DNA of 39,884 nt, from positions 1 through 39,884 of the forward strand of contig NZ_JRGN01000178.1 in the NCBI RefSeq assembly GCF_000775575.1, written 5' to 3'. The position numbers and the translations under genes were made by a program. Positions 24,385 through 32,132 of the stretch are shown in pieces (position 1 is the first letter of the stretch; each line of letters opens with the position of its first letter). The stretch comes from Planococcus sp. CAU13 (GTDB lineage Bacteria; Bacillota; Bacilli; Bacillales_A; Planococcaceae). The notes beneath the pieces are model-generated. The model was not told the origin of the DNA. It worked only from the letters and a program-made list of their open reading frames with translations, and searched no databases.

Positions 24385-25262
24385 GTTTGCTGACAATAGA
24401 AGGGCTGACGAAATCCTATAACGGAGTGCTCGCAGTGGATCGTGTTTCTTTTGTGCTGGAAGAAGGGACGTCCACTGCTTTGATCGGGCCGAACGGTTCA
24501 GGGAAAACGACAACATTGTCGATGATTGCAGGTCTCCTGAAGGAATCGGAAGGTTCGATCCAAAGGGATTTTCAATCCGGCATCGGTTTTCTGCCGCAAT
24601 ACCCCCAGTTTTTCCCTTGGATGAGTGCTCTGGAATTCACAGAAATGGCAGCGCAGATCAGCGGAGTCGAAGCGAAAAAGGTGCGGCAGCAAGCCATCAG
24701 GACCCTGGAATTTGTCGGGCTCGGTTCTGCCATAAATAAAAAGACAGGAACGTTTTCAGGCGGAATGAGGCAGCGGCTCGGCCTGGCACAGGCAATTGTG
24801 CACCAGCCGAAATTGTTGCTGCTGGATGAGCCGGTATCTGCGCTGGATCCCACAGGCAGGCGGGAAATCATGAACCTGCTGAAATCACTCCAGCAGGATA
24901 CGACGATTCTGTACTCTACGCATATATTGAATGATGCAGAAGAAATGATAGATCAGGTATTATTTCTGAAAGAAGGGAAGCTGGTGGAGCACGGCTCTCT
25001 TGCCGAAGTTAAGAACCGCTACGCGGAACCGAAAATTCGGATGCGTTTTGACACAGAACAAGCGGCGGCACTGTTCGAAAACCGGCAGCTGTGGCAAATG
25101 CACAGACACAAGAATATCATCGATGTGCCGCTTTCTGAAACAGGACCGACCATACAGCAGATTTTGGGTGAATTGGCGAATGGCGAAAGCGGGATTGCCG
25201 GGATTGACAGGCAAAATGTTTCGCTGGAAGAAATATTCCTGAAGGTGGCGGGTGTGAAATGA
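24381..25262 (+). CDS. yxlF: ABC transporter ATP-binding protein (YxlF-like)
   Basis: 293 aa cytoplasmic ATPase. Walker A GPNGSGKTT near 37-45, Q-loop LPQYPQF near 72, ABC signature FSGGMRQRLGLA near 131, Walker B LLLLDEPVSALDP near 155 and the switch His in YSTHIL are intact. Residues after ~220 form a C-terminal extension. The TTG start overlaps the previous gene by 4 nt (TTGA), and GGGAGG lies about 10 nt upstream. It forms an exporter of unknown substrate with the next gene. Confidence 0.92.
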   Translation: MSLLTIEGLTKSYNGVLAVDRVSFVLEEGTSTALIGPNGSGKTTTLSMIAGLLKESEGSIQRDFQSGIGFLPQYPQFFPWMSALEFTEMAAQISGVEAKKVRQQAIRTLEFVGLGSAINKKTGTFSGGMRQRLGLAQAIVHQPKLLLLDEPVSALDPTGRREIMNLLKSLQQDTTILYSTHILNDAEEMIDQVLFLKEGKLVEHGSLAEVKNRYAEPKIRMRFDTEQAAALFENRQLWQMHRHKNIIDVPLSETGPTIQQILGELANGESGIAGIDRQNVSLEEIFLKVAGVK

Positions 25263-26044
25263 AGCAATTTGCCATATTGATGAAAAAAGAATGGCGTGAA
25301 AATCTGCGGAATTTCAAATTATTCTGGATTCCTGCAGTGTTTATCCTGTTGGGTATCATGGAACCCGTCACCAATTATTTTTTGCCTCAGATTTTGGATT
25401 CCGTGGGTAATTTACCGGAAGGCACAGTGCTGGAATTTCCGACACCCGAACCTGAACAGATTTTGGTTGCCGTCATGGGCCAGTATCAGCTGCTCGGACT
25501 GCTGATCCTTGCTTTGGCCTATATGGGAACAATCGCCGGTGAACGGCGGAGCGGAACAGCCACGTTATTGTATGTGCGCCCGTTATCGTTTCCGGCGTAT
25601 TTCATGAGCAAATGGATGATGGCTTCGATCATCGCTCTGCTGAGCGTCTGGCTTGGTTTTCTGTCAGGCTATTATTATACATACCTGCTGTTCGGCGGAG
25701 TCGATTTAACCGGTTTTGCTCAATTTGCTGCGACATACAGCCTCTGGATTTTATTGGTGATTTCAATTATCCTTTTGGCGAGTGCGTGGATGCCGAATGC
25801 CGGTCTTGCTGCGGCATTTTCACTTGGCATGATTGTCATCAGCCAGCTTGTCGACAGCCTGCTGGGCACCTATTGGCCGATCTCACCATTAAAACTGCCT
25901 GCATATGCTGCCGCGTGGCTTGGAAGCGGTCCGGTTACCGGAGATTTCTGGTGGTCGGCGGGAGTGACGGTATTACTGATTGCAGCGCTGATCGGCCTTG
26001 GCATTTTCTTATCAGCAAAAAAAGCAGCAACCACGAAAGTGTGA
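25259..26044 (+). CDS. yxlG: ABC transporter permease (YxlG-like, ABC-2 type)
   Basis: 261 aa membrane protein with about six transmembrane segments and a large outer loop after the first (residues 45-75). GERRSGTATLLYVRPLSFPAYFMSKW (about 94-119) is the typical coupling-helix region of NatB/ABC-2 permeases. The ATGA overlap couples it to yxlF. Substrate unknown; in B. subtilis the operon is induced by nitrogen starvation. Confidence 0.9.
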   Translation: MKQFAILMKKEWRENLRNFKLFWIPAVFILLGIMEPVTNYFLPQILDSVGNLPEGTVLEFPTPEPEQILVAVMGQYQLLGLLILALAYMGTIAGERRSGTATLLYVRPLSFPAYFMSKWMMASIIALLSVWLGFLSGYYYTYLLFGGVDLTGFAQFAATYSLWILLVISIILLASAWMPNAGLAAAFSLGMIVISQLVDSLLGTYWPISPLKLPAYAAAWLGSGPVTGDFWWSAGVTVLLIAALIGLGIFLSAKKAATTKV

Positions 26045-26054
26045 GGTGGAAAAA

Positions 26055-26456
26055 ATGATTCACCATATTGAAATGAATGTTTCAAATCTTGCAGTTTCCC
26101 GTCGATTTTACGATCAGCTCTTCCCGCTTCTTGGCTATACATTATTTCAGGACTGGCCGGAAGGTTTCAGTTACAGAAAAGGAAAAGAATATCTTGTTTT
26201 TGTCCAGACTCCCTCAGAATTTCTCGAAGCAGGTTACCATAGAAAAGCTGCCGGTCTGAACCACCTGGCATTCCATGCGCCGTCGACTTTCGAAGTGGAC
26301 GCAATTACGGAACAGATGCGACAATCAAATGCGAAGATCCTTTATGAAGATTGGCATCCGTATGCCGGGGGTGAGGGAACATATGCCGTCTTTATGGAAG
26401 ATCCTGATCGGCTGAAAATAGAAGTTGCAGTATCGGAATGCGGTGAATACAAATGA
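26055..26456 (+). CDS. VOC-superfamily (glyoxalase/dioxygenase fold) protein
   Basis: 133 aa cytoplasmic protein with two beta-alpha-beta-beta-beta units. Metal-type residues are visible in MIHHIEMNVSNL (first strand), LNHLAFHAPS and DRLKIEVAV (last strand Glu), so it probably binds a divalent metal. The fold covers glyoxalases, dioxygenases and resistance proteins, and I cannot say which. ATG 26055 has GAGGTGG 6-7 nt upstream; it starts 10 nt after the permease stop and is likely co-transcribed. Its stop overlaps the ATG of the CBS relic. Confidence 0.83.
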   Translation: MIHHIEMNVSNLAVSRRFYDQLFPLLGYTLFQDWPEGFSYRKGKEYLVFVQTPSEFLEAGYHRKAAGLNHLAFHAPSTFEVDAITEQMRQSNAKILYEDWHPYAGGEGTYAVFMEDPDRLKIEVAVSECGEYK

Positions 26457-26716
26457 GATGGCTGGCCTCGACTGCAGACGAGGACAATATTTCCCGGGAA
26501 CCAACTACTATGGGGGATATAATTAACTATGAGAAAAATGGGAACACATACCGCTTTATCGCGTCAAATACATCAGTGTATGAAGCAGAATAGATTTTTA
26601 GGGATTAGGTGTTATCCGGCCATAAATTGGAAGCACTGCTCATCACGCGGAATGGCAGGCAAGATGAAAATTTAACGGGGATTATTACACTGATAGACCT
26701 GATTCGAATAGAATAG
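26453..26716 (+). pseudogene. Decayed CBS-domain protein with two in-frame TAG codons
   Basis: One frame reads through 26453-26716 with two amber codons, at 26591-26593 and 26606-26608. Before them it encodes MRWLASTADEDNISREPTTM.. ending SNTSVYEAE; between them IFRD; after them GHKLEALLITRNGRQDENL and GIITLIDLIRIE. The last part matches the end of a CBS domain (VYEA...LLIT..G....GIIT..DL). The two TAGs sit where one continuous domain is expected, each one base away from CAG. The N-terminal part of a normal CBS protein is missing. I read it as a remnant; amber readthrough or sequencing error are alternatives. Confidence 0.6.
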
Positions 26717-26730
26717 TGAGTTGATATTTT

Positions 26731-27555
26731 ATGAGGAAATTGATTGTTTTTATTGTATTTGCAGCACTGGTCTGGTTTTTCGCCTGGGGAAGCAATAACT
26801 GGATACAAACAACTGAATATACCATTTCCTCTGAACGATTGCCGGCAGCTTTTGACGGCAAGAAGATTGTACAGGTCTCCGATGTGCATAATGCGATGTT
26901 CGGAAAAGATCAGCAGTCTCTCATCCAAAAAGTTGAAGAAGCGCAGCCGGATGCTATTTTCATTACCGGTGACCTGATTGACAGCAATCGATACGATCTG
27001 GATTCGGCCTTAATATTGGTCGATGCTTTGGTTGATATCAGCAAAGTTTATTTTGTGACAGGCAATCATGAAATAGCAACGAACAAACTGGAAGACTTAA
27101 AATATGTGCTGACGGAAAGAGGCGTCATATTTCTTGAAAACGAAGCTGTTGACTGGGAACTGGAAGGGGAAACTGTGCAGATAGCCGGCATCCATGATCC
27201 CTTGATGGACGAGTATTACCGTGACGAGAAGTATACGAGAGGCGCGATTGAAAATGCAGGGTTGGATAATAACTTTACCTTGCTGCTTGCCCATCGGCCG
27301 GAACAGATGGCCGTATATGCAGAGAAAAATATAGATGTCGTTTTTTCGGGGCACGCGCATGGCGGACAAGTGCGAATTCCGGGAATCGGTGGCCTTTTTG
27401 CTCCTGGCCAGGGATGGTTTCCTCGAATGACGGAAGGAGTTTTCAAAAAGGATTCAACACAGCTGGTTCTCAGCCGGGGCCTCGGGAACAGCGGCTTTCC
27501 ATTGCGTATTCTGAATCTGCCGGAAATTGTTTCAGTCACTTTGGAAAAACAATAG
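26731..27555 (+). CDS. Membrane-anchored metallophosphoesterase (YkuE/YkoQ type)
   Basis: 274 aa protein. One N-terminal transmembrane helix (about 4-22) puts the enzyme outside or at the membrane. The calcineurin-like metal centre is complete: SDVHN (50-54), GDLID (80-84), GNHE (111-114), LLAHRP and SGHAHGGQVRIP. Relatives in Bacillus act on lipid A-like or lipid-linked phosphates, or are of unknown substrate. The ribosome binding site is weak (AGTGAG). It follows the CBS relic by 14 nt, so it may use the upstream promoter. Confidence 0.87.
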   Translation: MRKLIVFIVFAALVWFFAWGSNNWIQTTEYTISSERLPAAFDGKKIVQVSDVHNAMFGKDQQSLIQKVEEAQPDAIFITGDLIDSNRYDLDSALILVDALVDISKVYFVTGNHEIATNKLEDLKYVLTERGVIFLENEAVDWELEGETVQIAGIHDPLMDEYYRDEKYTRGAIENAGLDNNFTLLLAHRPEQMAVYAEKNIDVVFSGHAHGGQVRIPGIGGLFAPGQGWFPRMTEGVFKKDSTQLVLSRGLGNSGFPLRILNLPEIVSVTLEKQ

Positions 27556-27589
27556 AAGAGGCAATGATTTTTTATGAGGGGGAAACAAT

Positions 27590-28084
27590 GTGATCAGCAA
27601 AAAAGAAATTTCCCTGACTTTATACAACCCGAAAATCTCAGTGCAATATGAGCTGCCGTCAGAACAGCTGGAATTCTCCGGCATGCCTCAGGACATTATT
27701 GATCGTGATAAAGGAAATCCGCTGAAGCATTTTGTCATCATTCACGCAGGCAGAGAAGTGGCTGGTTTTCTGGAGCTGGATGAATCGGATGACCGGAAGA
27801 AATACTCCAATAACCCGAATGCTTTGCTGCTGAGAGGATTTTCGGTCAACCCGAAATACCAGGGACGCGGAATCGCGACCGGTTCCATTTATGCGCTGCC
27901 GCAATTTATGCAGAAGAATTTCCCGGGATTCGATGAAGTGGTTCTCGGAGTAAATGCCAGAAACAAAGCTGCAAAAAGAATTTTTGAAAAAGCGGGCTTT
28001 GAAGATACCGGCAGACGCTATATGCGCACGAACGGAGAACAGATTGTCATGTGCATGAGAATTGAAGAGCAGCTGGAGGATTGA
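27590..28084 (+). CDS. GNAT-family N-acetyltransferase
   Basis: 164 aa acetyl-CoA-dependent acetyltransferase. The acetyl-CoA loop is LRGFSVNPKYQGRGIATG (about 83-100), followed by LGVNARNKAAKRIFEKAGFEDTGRRY, the typical B motif. Substrate unknown. GAGGGGG 7 nt before the GTG at 27590 fixes the start. It lies 34 nt after the metallophosphoesterase gene and ends in a strong terminator that overlaps its stop codon. Confidence 0.87.
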   Translation: MISKKEISLTLYNPKISVQYELPSEQLEFSGMPQDIIDRDKGNPLKHFVIIHAGREVAGFLELDESDDRKKYSNNPNALLLRGFSVNPKYQGRGIATGSIYALPQFMQKNFPGFDEVVLGVNARNKAAKRIFEKAGFEDTGRRYMRTNGEQIVMCMRIEEQLED

Positions 28085-28106
28085 ATCCTTCAGCTGCTTT
28101 TTTTCT
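28069..28106 (+). terminator. Terminator overlapping the GNAT stop codon
   Basis: GCAGCTGGAGGAT (28069-28081) and ATCCTTCAGCTGC (28085-28097), a 13 bp stem with one G-U pair and a TGA loop that is the stop codon itself; then TTTTTTT. Confidence 0.92.
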
Positions 28107-28107
28107 T

Positions 28108-28431
28108 TTATTCGAAATACAGATGTTTATGCAGGCTGCAGCCGGAATTGAATGCCGCAGCGCAATTCGGACATGACGAGGCGCATTCGAGATAATCTTC
28201 TATCGAAAGTTCATTGCCGCAGGAACCGCACAGAACCGCCTTTTCAGTGAATTTTTCCTTTGGCCACACCTGGTGAGTGCCGCAGCCGACAGTCTGATGG
28301 CATTCAAAACAGGGAAAATATTCACCACAGCAATAGAACTTTATGGCAATCCGGTCGATTTCCGAATGGTAGTGGAAGCAGCGTGTTTCCGGGTCAACAG
28401 CCACTCCTTTGACATTTACAGCATGGGGCAT
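28108..28431 (-). CDS. CHY zinc finger protein
   Basis: 107 aa cytoplasmic protein with the CHY zinc-finger pattern: TRCFHYHSEIDRIAIKFYCC (about 16-35), CFECH, CGTHQVW, then CGSCGNEL and a second CxxC in SCPNC. At least nine Cys/His ligands support binding of about three zinc ions. Role in bacteria is not established. GAGGAGG lies about 9 nt upstream of the ATG. Its upstream side faces the riboflavin operon promoter. Confidence 0.85.
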   Translation of the reverse strand: MPHAVNVKGVAVDPETRCFHYHSEIDRIAIKFYCCGEYFPCFECHQTVGCGTHQVWPKEKFTEKAVLCGSCGNELSIEDYLECASSCPNCAAAFNSGCSLHKHLYFE

Positions 28432-28483
28432 CCGTGTTCCTCCTCTGTACGAAAATGTATTAATGTTCTCTTCTTTTCTCCTA

Positions 28484-28492
28484 TGCTACTAT
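28484..28492 (+). promoter_or_regulatory. Extended -10 promoter of the riboflavin operon
   Basis: TGCTACTAT at 28484-28492 is an extended -10 (TGn then TACTAT). The -35 region (28464-28469, TGTTCT) is poor. A start near 28499 would put about 16 nt before the FMN aptamer. Confidence 0.5.
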
Positions 28493-28514
28493 GGGATAGA
28501 CAAATAATCGAATT

Positions 28515-28677
<163 letters not shown>

Positions 28678-28736
28678 ACATTCAATTTGTTATGCGCCAC
28701 TTCTTTTCGATAATCGAATCGGAAGGAGGAATTGTT

Positions 28737-29021
28737 ATGAAACAATTTAAAAAGCCAGTGCTTTATTTCTTTTCAGCATTTCACAGCAATACGGACTGTT
28801 TGAAGCCCCTTTATATAGAGGGCTTTTTGGGCAACCATGGAATTCATTTGCCCGTAAGTCGTGGAAAGAAGACCGGCGCATCGAGGAAAATACCTTCTTA
28901 TTTAATCTGCTCTTTAACCCTTACCCCACCGCCCATTCGCCCCATGGTGGTATCTTACCCATTTTTTAGAAGACCGGTAACACAGTGCAAATCTCAAAAT
29001 TTTATAGGGGAGTGTGCCTGA
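28737..29021 (+). CDS. Unknown 94-codon ORF between FMN riboswitch and ribE
   Basis: The frame starts at an ATG with a very strong GGAAGGAGG (28721-28729) and runs without a stop to a TGA that directly touches the ribE ATG. The translation begins MKQFKKPVLYFFSAFHSNTD and is rich in Pro, Arg and Ser later (LTLTPPPIRPMVVSY). It has no transmembrane helix beyond a weak N-terminal hydrophobic patch, and I recognise no family. It is not RibD, which normally sits here. A hairpin with a T run lies inside it. A second frame (ending at 28968) is also long and open, so the coding status is uncertain; it may be a leader peptide, a new protein, or a scar left by loss of ribD. Confidence 0.4.
   Translation: MKQFKKPVLYFFSAFHSNTDCLKPLYIEGFLGNHGIHLPVSRGKKTGASRKIPSYLICSLTLTPPPIRPMVVSYPFFRRPVTQCKSQNFIGECA
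28805..28831 (+). terminator. Terminator-like hairpin of the riboflavin leader
   Basis: AGCCC (28805-28809) pairs with GGGCT (28821-28825), extended by a few weaker pairs, followed by TTTT. Its place 128 nt after the aptamer fits an FMN-controlled terminator, but I could not draw a clear antiterminator. Confidence 0.55.
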
Positions 29022-29654
29022 ATGTTCACAGGAATAGTGGAAGAAGTAGGACATGTCACAGCGCTGCGCTCAAAACCCCAGGCTATGGAATTGACGATTG
29101 CCTGCAGCCTCATTTTGGACGACATTAAAAGAGGGGACAGCATCTCGATCAATGGTGTCTGTCTGACAGTCTCTCTGCATGACCAAAAAAGCTTTACGGT
29201 TGATGTCATTCCGGAGACAGTAAAATCATCGACGATGTCGGAACTGAGAACAGGATCCCGTGTCAATCTTGAACGGGCAATGCCGGCAAACGGCCGGTTC
29301 GGCGGACATTTCATCAGCGGACATGTCGATGGAATAGGTACAATCCGCTCGGTAAAAAAAGAATCGAATGCCGTGACCAAAGTTATTGAGCTCGATCCTT
29401 CCCTCATGAAATATATGATGAAGAAAGGATCTATATCGGTGGATGGCACGTCACTCACAGTTTTTTCAGTCGGCAGCAATACGGTCACGATTTCACTGAT
29501 ACCCACCACCCGTGAAGATTCACTGCTCGGTGAAAAAGGGATCGGCGAACGCGTCAATATCGAATGCGATCTTTTGGCGAAATATACAGAAAGAATCCAA
29601 CAGTCCGCTGACTCTGGCATATCAAGAAGCTGGCTCGCAGAACAAGGATTCTAG
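29022..29654 (+). CDS. ribE: Riboflavin synthase alpha chain
   Basis: 210 aa enzyme, last step: two molecules of 6,7-dimethyl-8-ribityllumazine give riboflavin and a pyrimidine. Two lumazine-binding repeats are visible, one starting [10 protein letters not shown] with SINGVCLTV near 47, the other starting [13 protein letters not shown] near 97 with SVDGTSLTV near 145. Length is normal. GGGGAGTG precedes the ATG, and the stop of the unknown ORF touches it. The next gene follows after 14 nt. Confidence 0.96.
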   Translation: MFTGIVEEVGHVTALRSKPQAMELTIACSLILDDIKRGDSISINGVCLTVSLHDQKSFTVDVIPETVKSSTMSELRTGSRVNLERAMPANGRFGGHFISGHVDGIGTIRSVKKESNAVTKVIELDPSLMKYMMKKGSISVDGTSLTVFSVGSNTVTISLIPTTREDSLLGEKGIGERVNIECDLLAKYTERIQQSADSGISRSWLAEQGF

Positions 29655-29668
29655 AGGGAGGCATCGCA

Positions 29669-30307
29669 TTGTTTTACACAGTGGAGAAAGCATTGGAAGA
29701 ACTGAAAAAAGGCAAGGCAATTATCGTCATCGATGATGAAAATCGTGAAAACGAGGGTGATTTCATCGCTTTAGCTGAATACGCTACACCTGAAATCATT
29801 AATTTAATGGCAACTGAGGGACGTGGCCTGATTTGTGTGCCCATCACGGAGGAGATTGCAAAAAAACTTGAAGTCGGCCTGATGACCGATGTAAATACGG
29901 ATGAATACGGCACTGCCTTTACTATTAGCGTTGACCATAAAGACACTACAACCGGGATCAGTGCCTTTGAACGTTCGCATACGATTAGGAGCCTCATCAA
30001 AGAAGATGCCAGGCCATCTGATTTCAAACGGCCGGGACATGTTTTCCCGCTGATTGCCAAAGATGGCGGCGTCCTTGAACGCACCGGTCACACTGAGGCA
30101 GCTGTCGACCTGGCGAAACTTGCAGGGTCGGCCCCGGCTGGCGTCATCTGCGAAATAATGAATTCAGACGGCACGATGGCCAGAGTTCCGGATTTGATCA
30201 AAGTGGCTGAAAGGCTGGAACTCGGAATTTTAACAATAAAAGATCTGGTTGATTATCAACAAAAAACAGCAGCTGGAGAGTCTGGCCGCAGCGATGGAGG
30301 AGAATGA
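29669..30307 (+). CDS. ribB: 3,4-dihydroxy-2-butanone-4-phosphate synthase, single-domain
   Basis: 212 aa enzyme that turns ribulose 5-phosphate into the four-carbon precursor of lumazine. Family motifs are [13 protein letters not shown] (21-33), [63 protein letters not shown] and [13 protein letters not shown]. subtilis has a fused RibBA protein; here the GTP cyclohydrolase II half is absent and the protein ends after [12 protein letters not shown] with a short tail. TTG start with GAGGGAGG 7 nt upstream. Confidence 0.94.
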   Translation: MFYTVEKALEELKKGKAIIVIDDENRENEGDFIALAEYATPEIINLMATEGRGLICVPITEEIAKKLEVGLMTDVNTDEYGTAFTISVDHKDTTTGISAFERSHTIRSLIKEDARPSDFKRPGHVFPLIAKDGGVLERTGHTEAAVDLAKLAGSAPAGVICEIMNSDGTMARVPDLIKVAERLELGILTIKDLVDYQQKTAAGESGRSDGGE

Positions 30308-30309
30308 CC

Positions 30310-30801
30310 ATGACTGTACATTATGAAGGTTATTTAAACGGGGAAGGTTTGCGGATCGGCATCGTCGTCGGCCGCTTTAACGAATTTATCACAAGCAAAT
30401 TGCTGAGCGGGGCTGAAGATGCATTAAAGAGACATGGCGTGAACGATGAAGATGTCTCAATCGCATGGGTGCCTGGCGCATTTGAAATTCCATTGGTGGC
30501 AAAAAAAATGGCCGTCAGCGGAAATTATGATGCCGTCATTACTTTAGGAACGGTCATCCGCGGAGCGACTCCGCATTTCGATTATGTATGCAGCGAAGTG
30601 GCAAAAGGGGTATCACGCGCCAGTGACCAATCGGAAATACCGGTCATTTTTGGGGTTCTGACAACCGATTCCATCGAGCAGGCAATCGAACGCGCAGGCA
30701 CCAAAGCAGGAAACAAAGGCTGGGAATCTGCAGCAGGCGCTATTGAAATGGCAAACCTGATGAAAAAACTCCGATCCAAGAGAGTCCTAAAAAGTTTATG
30801 A
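30310..30801 (+). CDS. ribH: 6,7-dimethyl-8-ribityllumazine synthase
   Basis: 163 aa enzyme that joins the butanone phosphate with the ribitylaminouracil; it assembles as an icosahedral capsid. [49 protein letters not shown] and [23 protein letters not shown] are all typical. ATG 30304 overlaps the ribB stop, but GGAGG at 30296-30300 is only 3 nt away from it; ATG 30310 has 9 nt spacing and is preferred. Last classical gene of the operon. Confidence 0.96.
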   Translation: MTVHYEGYLNGEGLRIGIVVGRFNEFITSKLLSGAEDALKRHGVNDEDVSIAWVPGAFEIPLVAKKMAVSGNYDAVITLGTVIRGATPHFDYVCSEVAKGVSRASDQSEIPVIFGVLTTDSIEQAIERAGTKAGNKGWESAAGAIEMANLMKKLRSKRVLKSL

Positions 30802-30811
30802 GGTGAATGTT

Positions 30812-31342
30812 GTGGAAAAGACACTCTATTTGATCAGGCATTGCCAGGCGACAGGGCAGGCGCCGGATGCCGAACTGACAGCGGAAGGCATGAAACAGGC
30901 AGAAGCATTGACTGTTTTTTTCAAAGAACTTGATATCAGCCATATCATCAGCAGCCCTTTCACACGGGCCATTCAATCCATTGAACATTTGGCGGTTGCA
31001 CGTTCTTTGCCGATTCAGATTGATGACCGTCTCGCAGAACGGGTATTGAGTTCGGAAAATCTGCCTGACTGGCTGGAAAAACTGGAGCAATCTTTTTCTG
31101 ATCCCGATTTGAAATTTGAAGGCGGCGAAACGGCGAGGGAAGCTGTGGAGCGCGGAGCGGCTGCAATGGCTGAAGCTCCCGGTAATGCCATTTTGGTGAC
31201 GCACGGCAATATGATGGGACTGCTGCTCAAAAGATTCGAGGAAGCATACGGCTTCGAAGAATGGAAGGCCTTATCAAATCCTGATGTCTACATTCTTTCA
31301 ATTAATGAAGAAAATACAATCGTAAAAAGAATCTGGAAATAG
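30812..31342 (+). CDS. Histidine-phosphatase family protein in the riboflavin operon
   Basis: 176 aa phosphoglycerate mutase-like phosphatase. The phospho-histidine motif is LIRHCQATGQ (His10; Cys replaces the usual Gly), with SSPFTRAIQS, a Glu in AERVLSS and the second His in LVTHGNMMG. It begins 10 nt after ribH, with its AGGTG partly in the ribH stop, and is followed by the first clear terminator of the operon. It is therefore very likely under FMN control. One step of riboflavin synthesis needs a phosphatase, known ones being HAD enzymes, so a role there is a reasonable but unproven guess. GTG 30812 preferred over GTG 30803. Confidence 0.85.
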   Translation: MEKTLYLIRHCQATGQAPDAELTAEGMKQAEALTVFFKELDISHIISSPFTRAIQSIEHLAVARSLPIQIDDRLAERVLSSENLPDWLEKLEQSFSDPDLKFEGGETAREAVERGAAAMAEAPGNAILVTHGNMMGLLLKRFEEAYGFEEWKALSNPDVYILSINEENTIVKRIWK

Positions 31343-31346
31343 AAGT

Positions 31347-31376
31347 AAAGCCGGGAACCCGAGTTCCCGGCTTTTC
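31347..31376. terminator. Bidirectional terminator of the riboflavin operon
   Basis: AAAGCCGGGAAC (31347-31358) and GTTCCCGGCTTTT (31363-31375), a strong GC stem with a CCGA loop; also serves the convergent flavodoxin-family gene. Confidence 0.92.
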
Positions 31377-32000
31377 CTATTCCAATGTATTGCCTTCAGC
31401 CGGGATTGGGTTGTTTTTCAGCAGGCGGGCAAAATGGAACGTATTGTAAGCCAGCCGTTCAATCGTGGATTTCGTGAATTCGTTATCCCGGCCCGCGTCC
31501 ATGTAAGAGTCCCCTGGTCCGGCTTCACCGACCCAATAGGCATCCACGTTCGGCGGCACAGTGAAACCGATATGCGACAGGCCATAAAGGATTGAAGCCG
31601 CTGAATGTTTAGCTCCGTCTTCATTGCCGGTTACAACCGCGCCGCCTACCTTATTGTAGAAGACAGCCTGCCCTGTATCATTGGTGACGCTGCTGCTGCC
31701 GTACAGGTGTTCAATGGCCTGGGTGCACAGTGAACTTTTTTCACCGAGCCAGATTGGTGTGCCGATGATGAGGATATCCGCGGCCATCACTTTCTTTAGA
31801 ATTTTAGGCCACTCGTCGCCGTCTCCCATATCTTCCTGTACACCGTAGGCGATATTATAATCCGCCAGTCTCACAATCTCCGATTCAACACCCAATTGGT
31901 TGAAATGGACCTGTACATCTTCCATGAACCCTTCCGTATGGGAAGGGTCTGAAGTGCTTTTCAAGGATGTATTCAGAAATAAAACTTTGATTGTCTGCAT
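31377..32000 (-). CDS. Flavodoxin-family NAD(P)H-dependent oxidoreductase
   Basis: 207 aa cytoplasmic flavoprotein. The N-terminal FMN phosphate loop is VLFLNTSLKSTSDPSHTEGF; ADILIIGTPIWLGEKSS is the second FMN-binding loop, and GGAVVTGNEDGAKHSAASILYGL is the third, as in WrbA/iron-sulfur flavoprotein relatives without the Fe-S cysteines. AAGGAG lies upstream of the ATG. Needs FMN, made by the operon convergent to it, but no regulatory link is visible. Confidence 0.83.
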   Translation of the reverse strand: MQTIKVLFLNTSLKSTSDPSHTEGFMEDVQVHFNQLGVESEIVRLADYNIAYGVQEDMGDGDEWPKILKKVMAADILIIGTPIWLGEKSSLCTQAIEHLYGSSSVTNDTGQAVFYNKVGGAVVTGNEDGAKHSAASILYGLSHIGFTVPPNVDAYWVGEAGPGDSYMDAGRDNEFTKSTIERLAYNTFHFARLLKNNPIPAEGNTLE

Positions 32001-32132
32001 TCAAACACTCCTTATGATTTTGTCTTTATTCCTATTCCCTGACTGCCCTTTTTTATTCACAGCGTTAGAATAGTTTGAAAAGGATAGAACGATTATAATA
32101 GGGGTAGATATTTCTTGAGGAGGCGACTGGAT

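Noticed and set aside
28924-28967. CCACC/GGTGG stem followed by T6 as a second leader terminator
   Set aside because: Only 5 bp of stem, a 15 nt loop, and the T run is 11 nt away from the stem.
28748-28968. Second open frame inside the riboflavin leader (containing FGQPWNSFARKSWKEDRR)
   Set aside because: No start codon with a ribosome binding site and no family recognised; kept only as a reason for caution about the 94-codon ORF.
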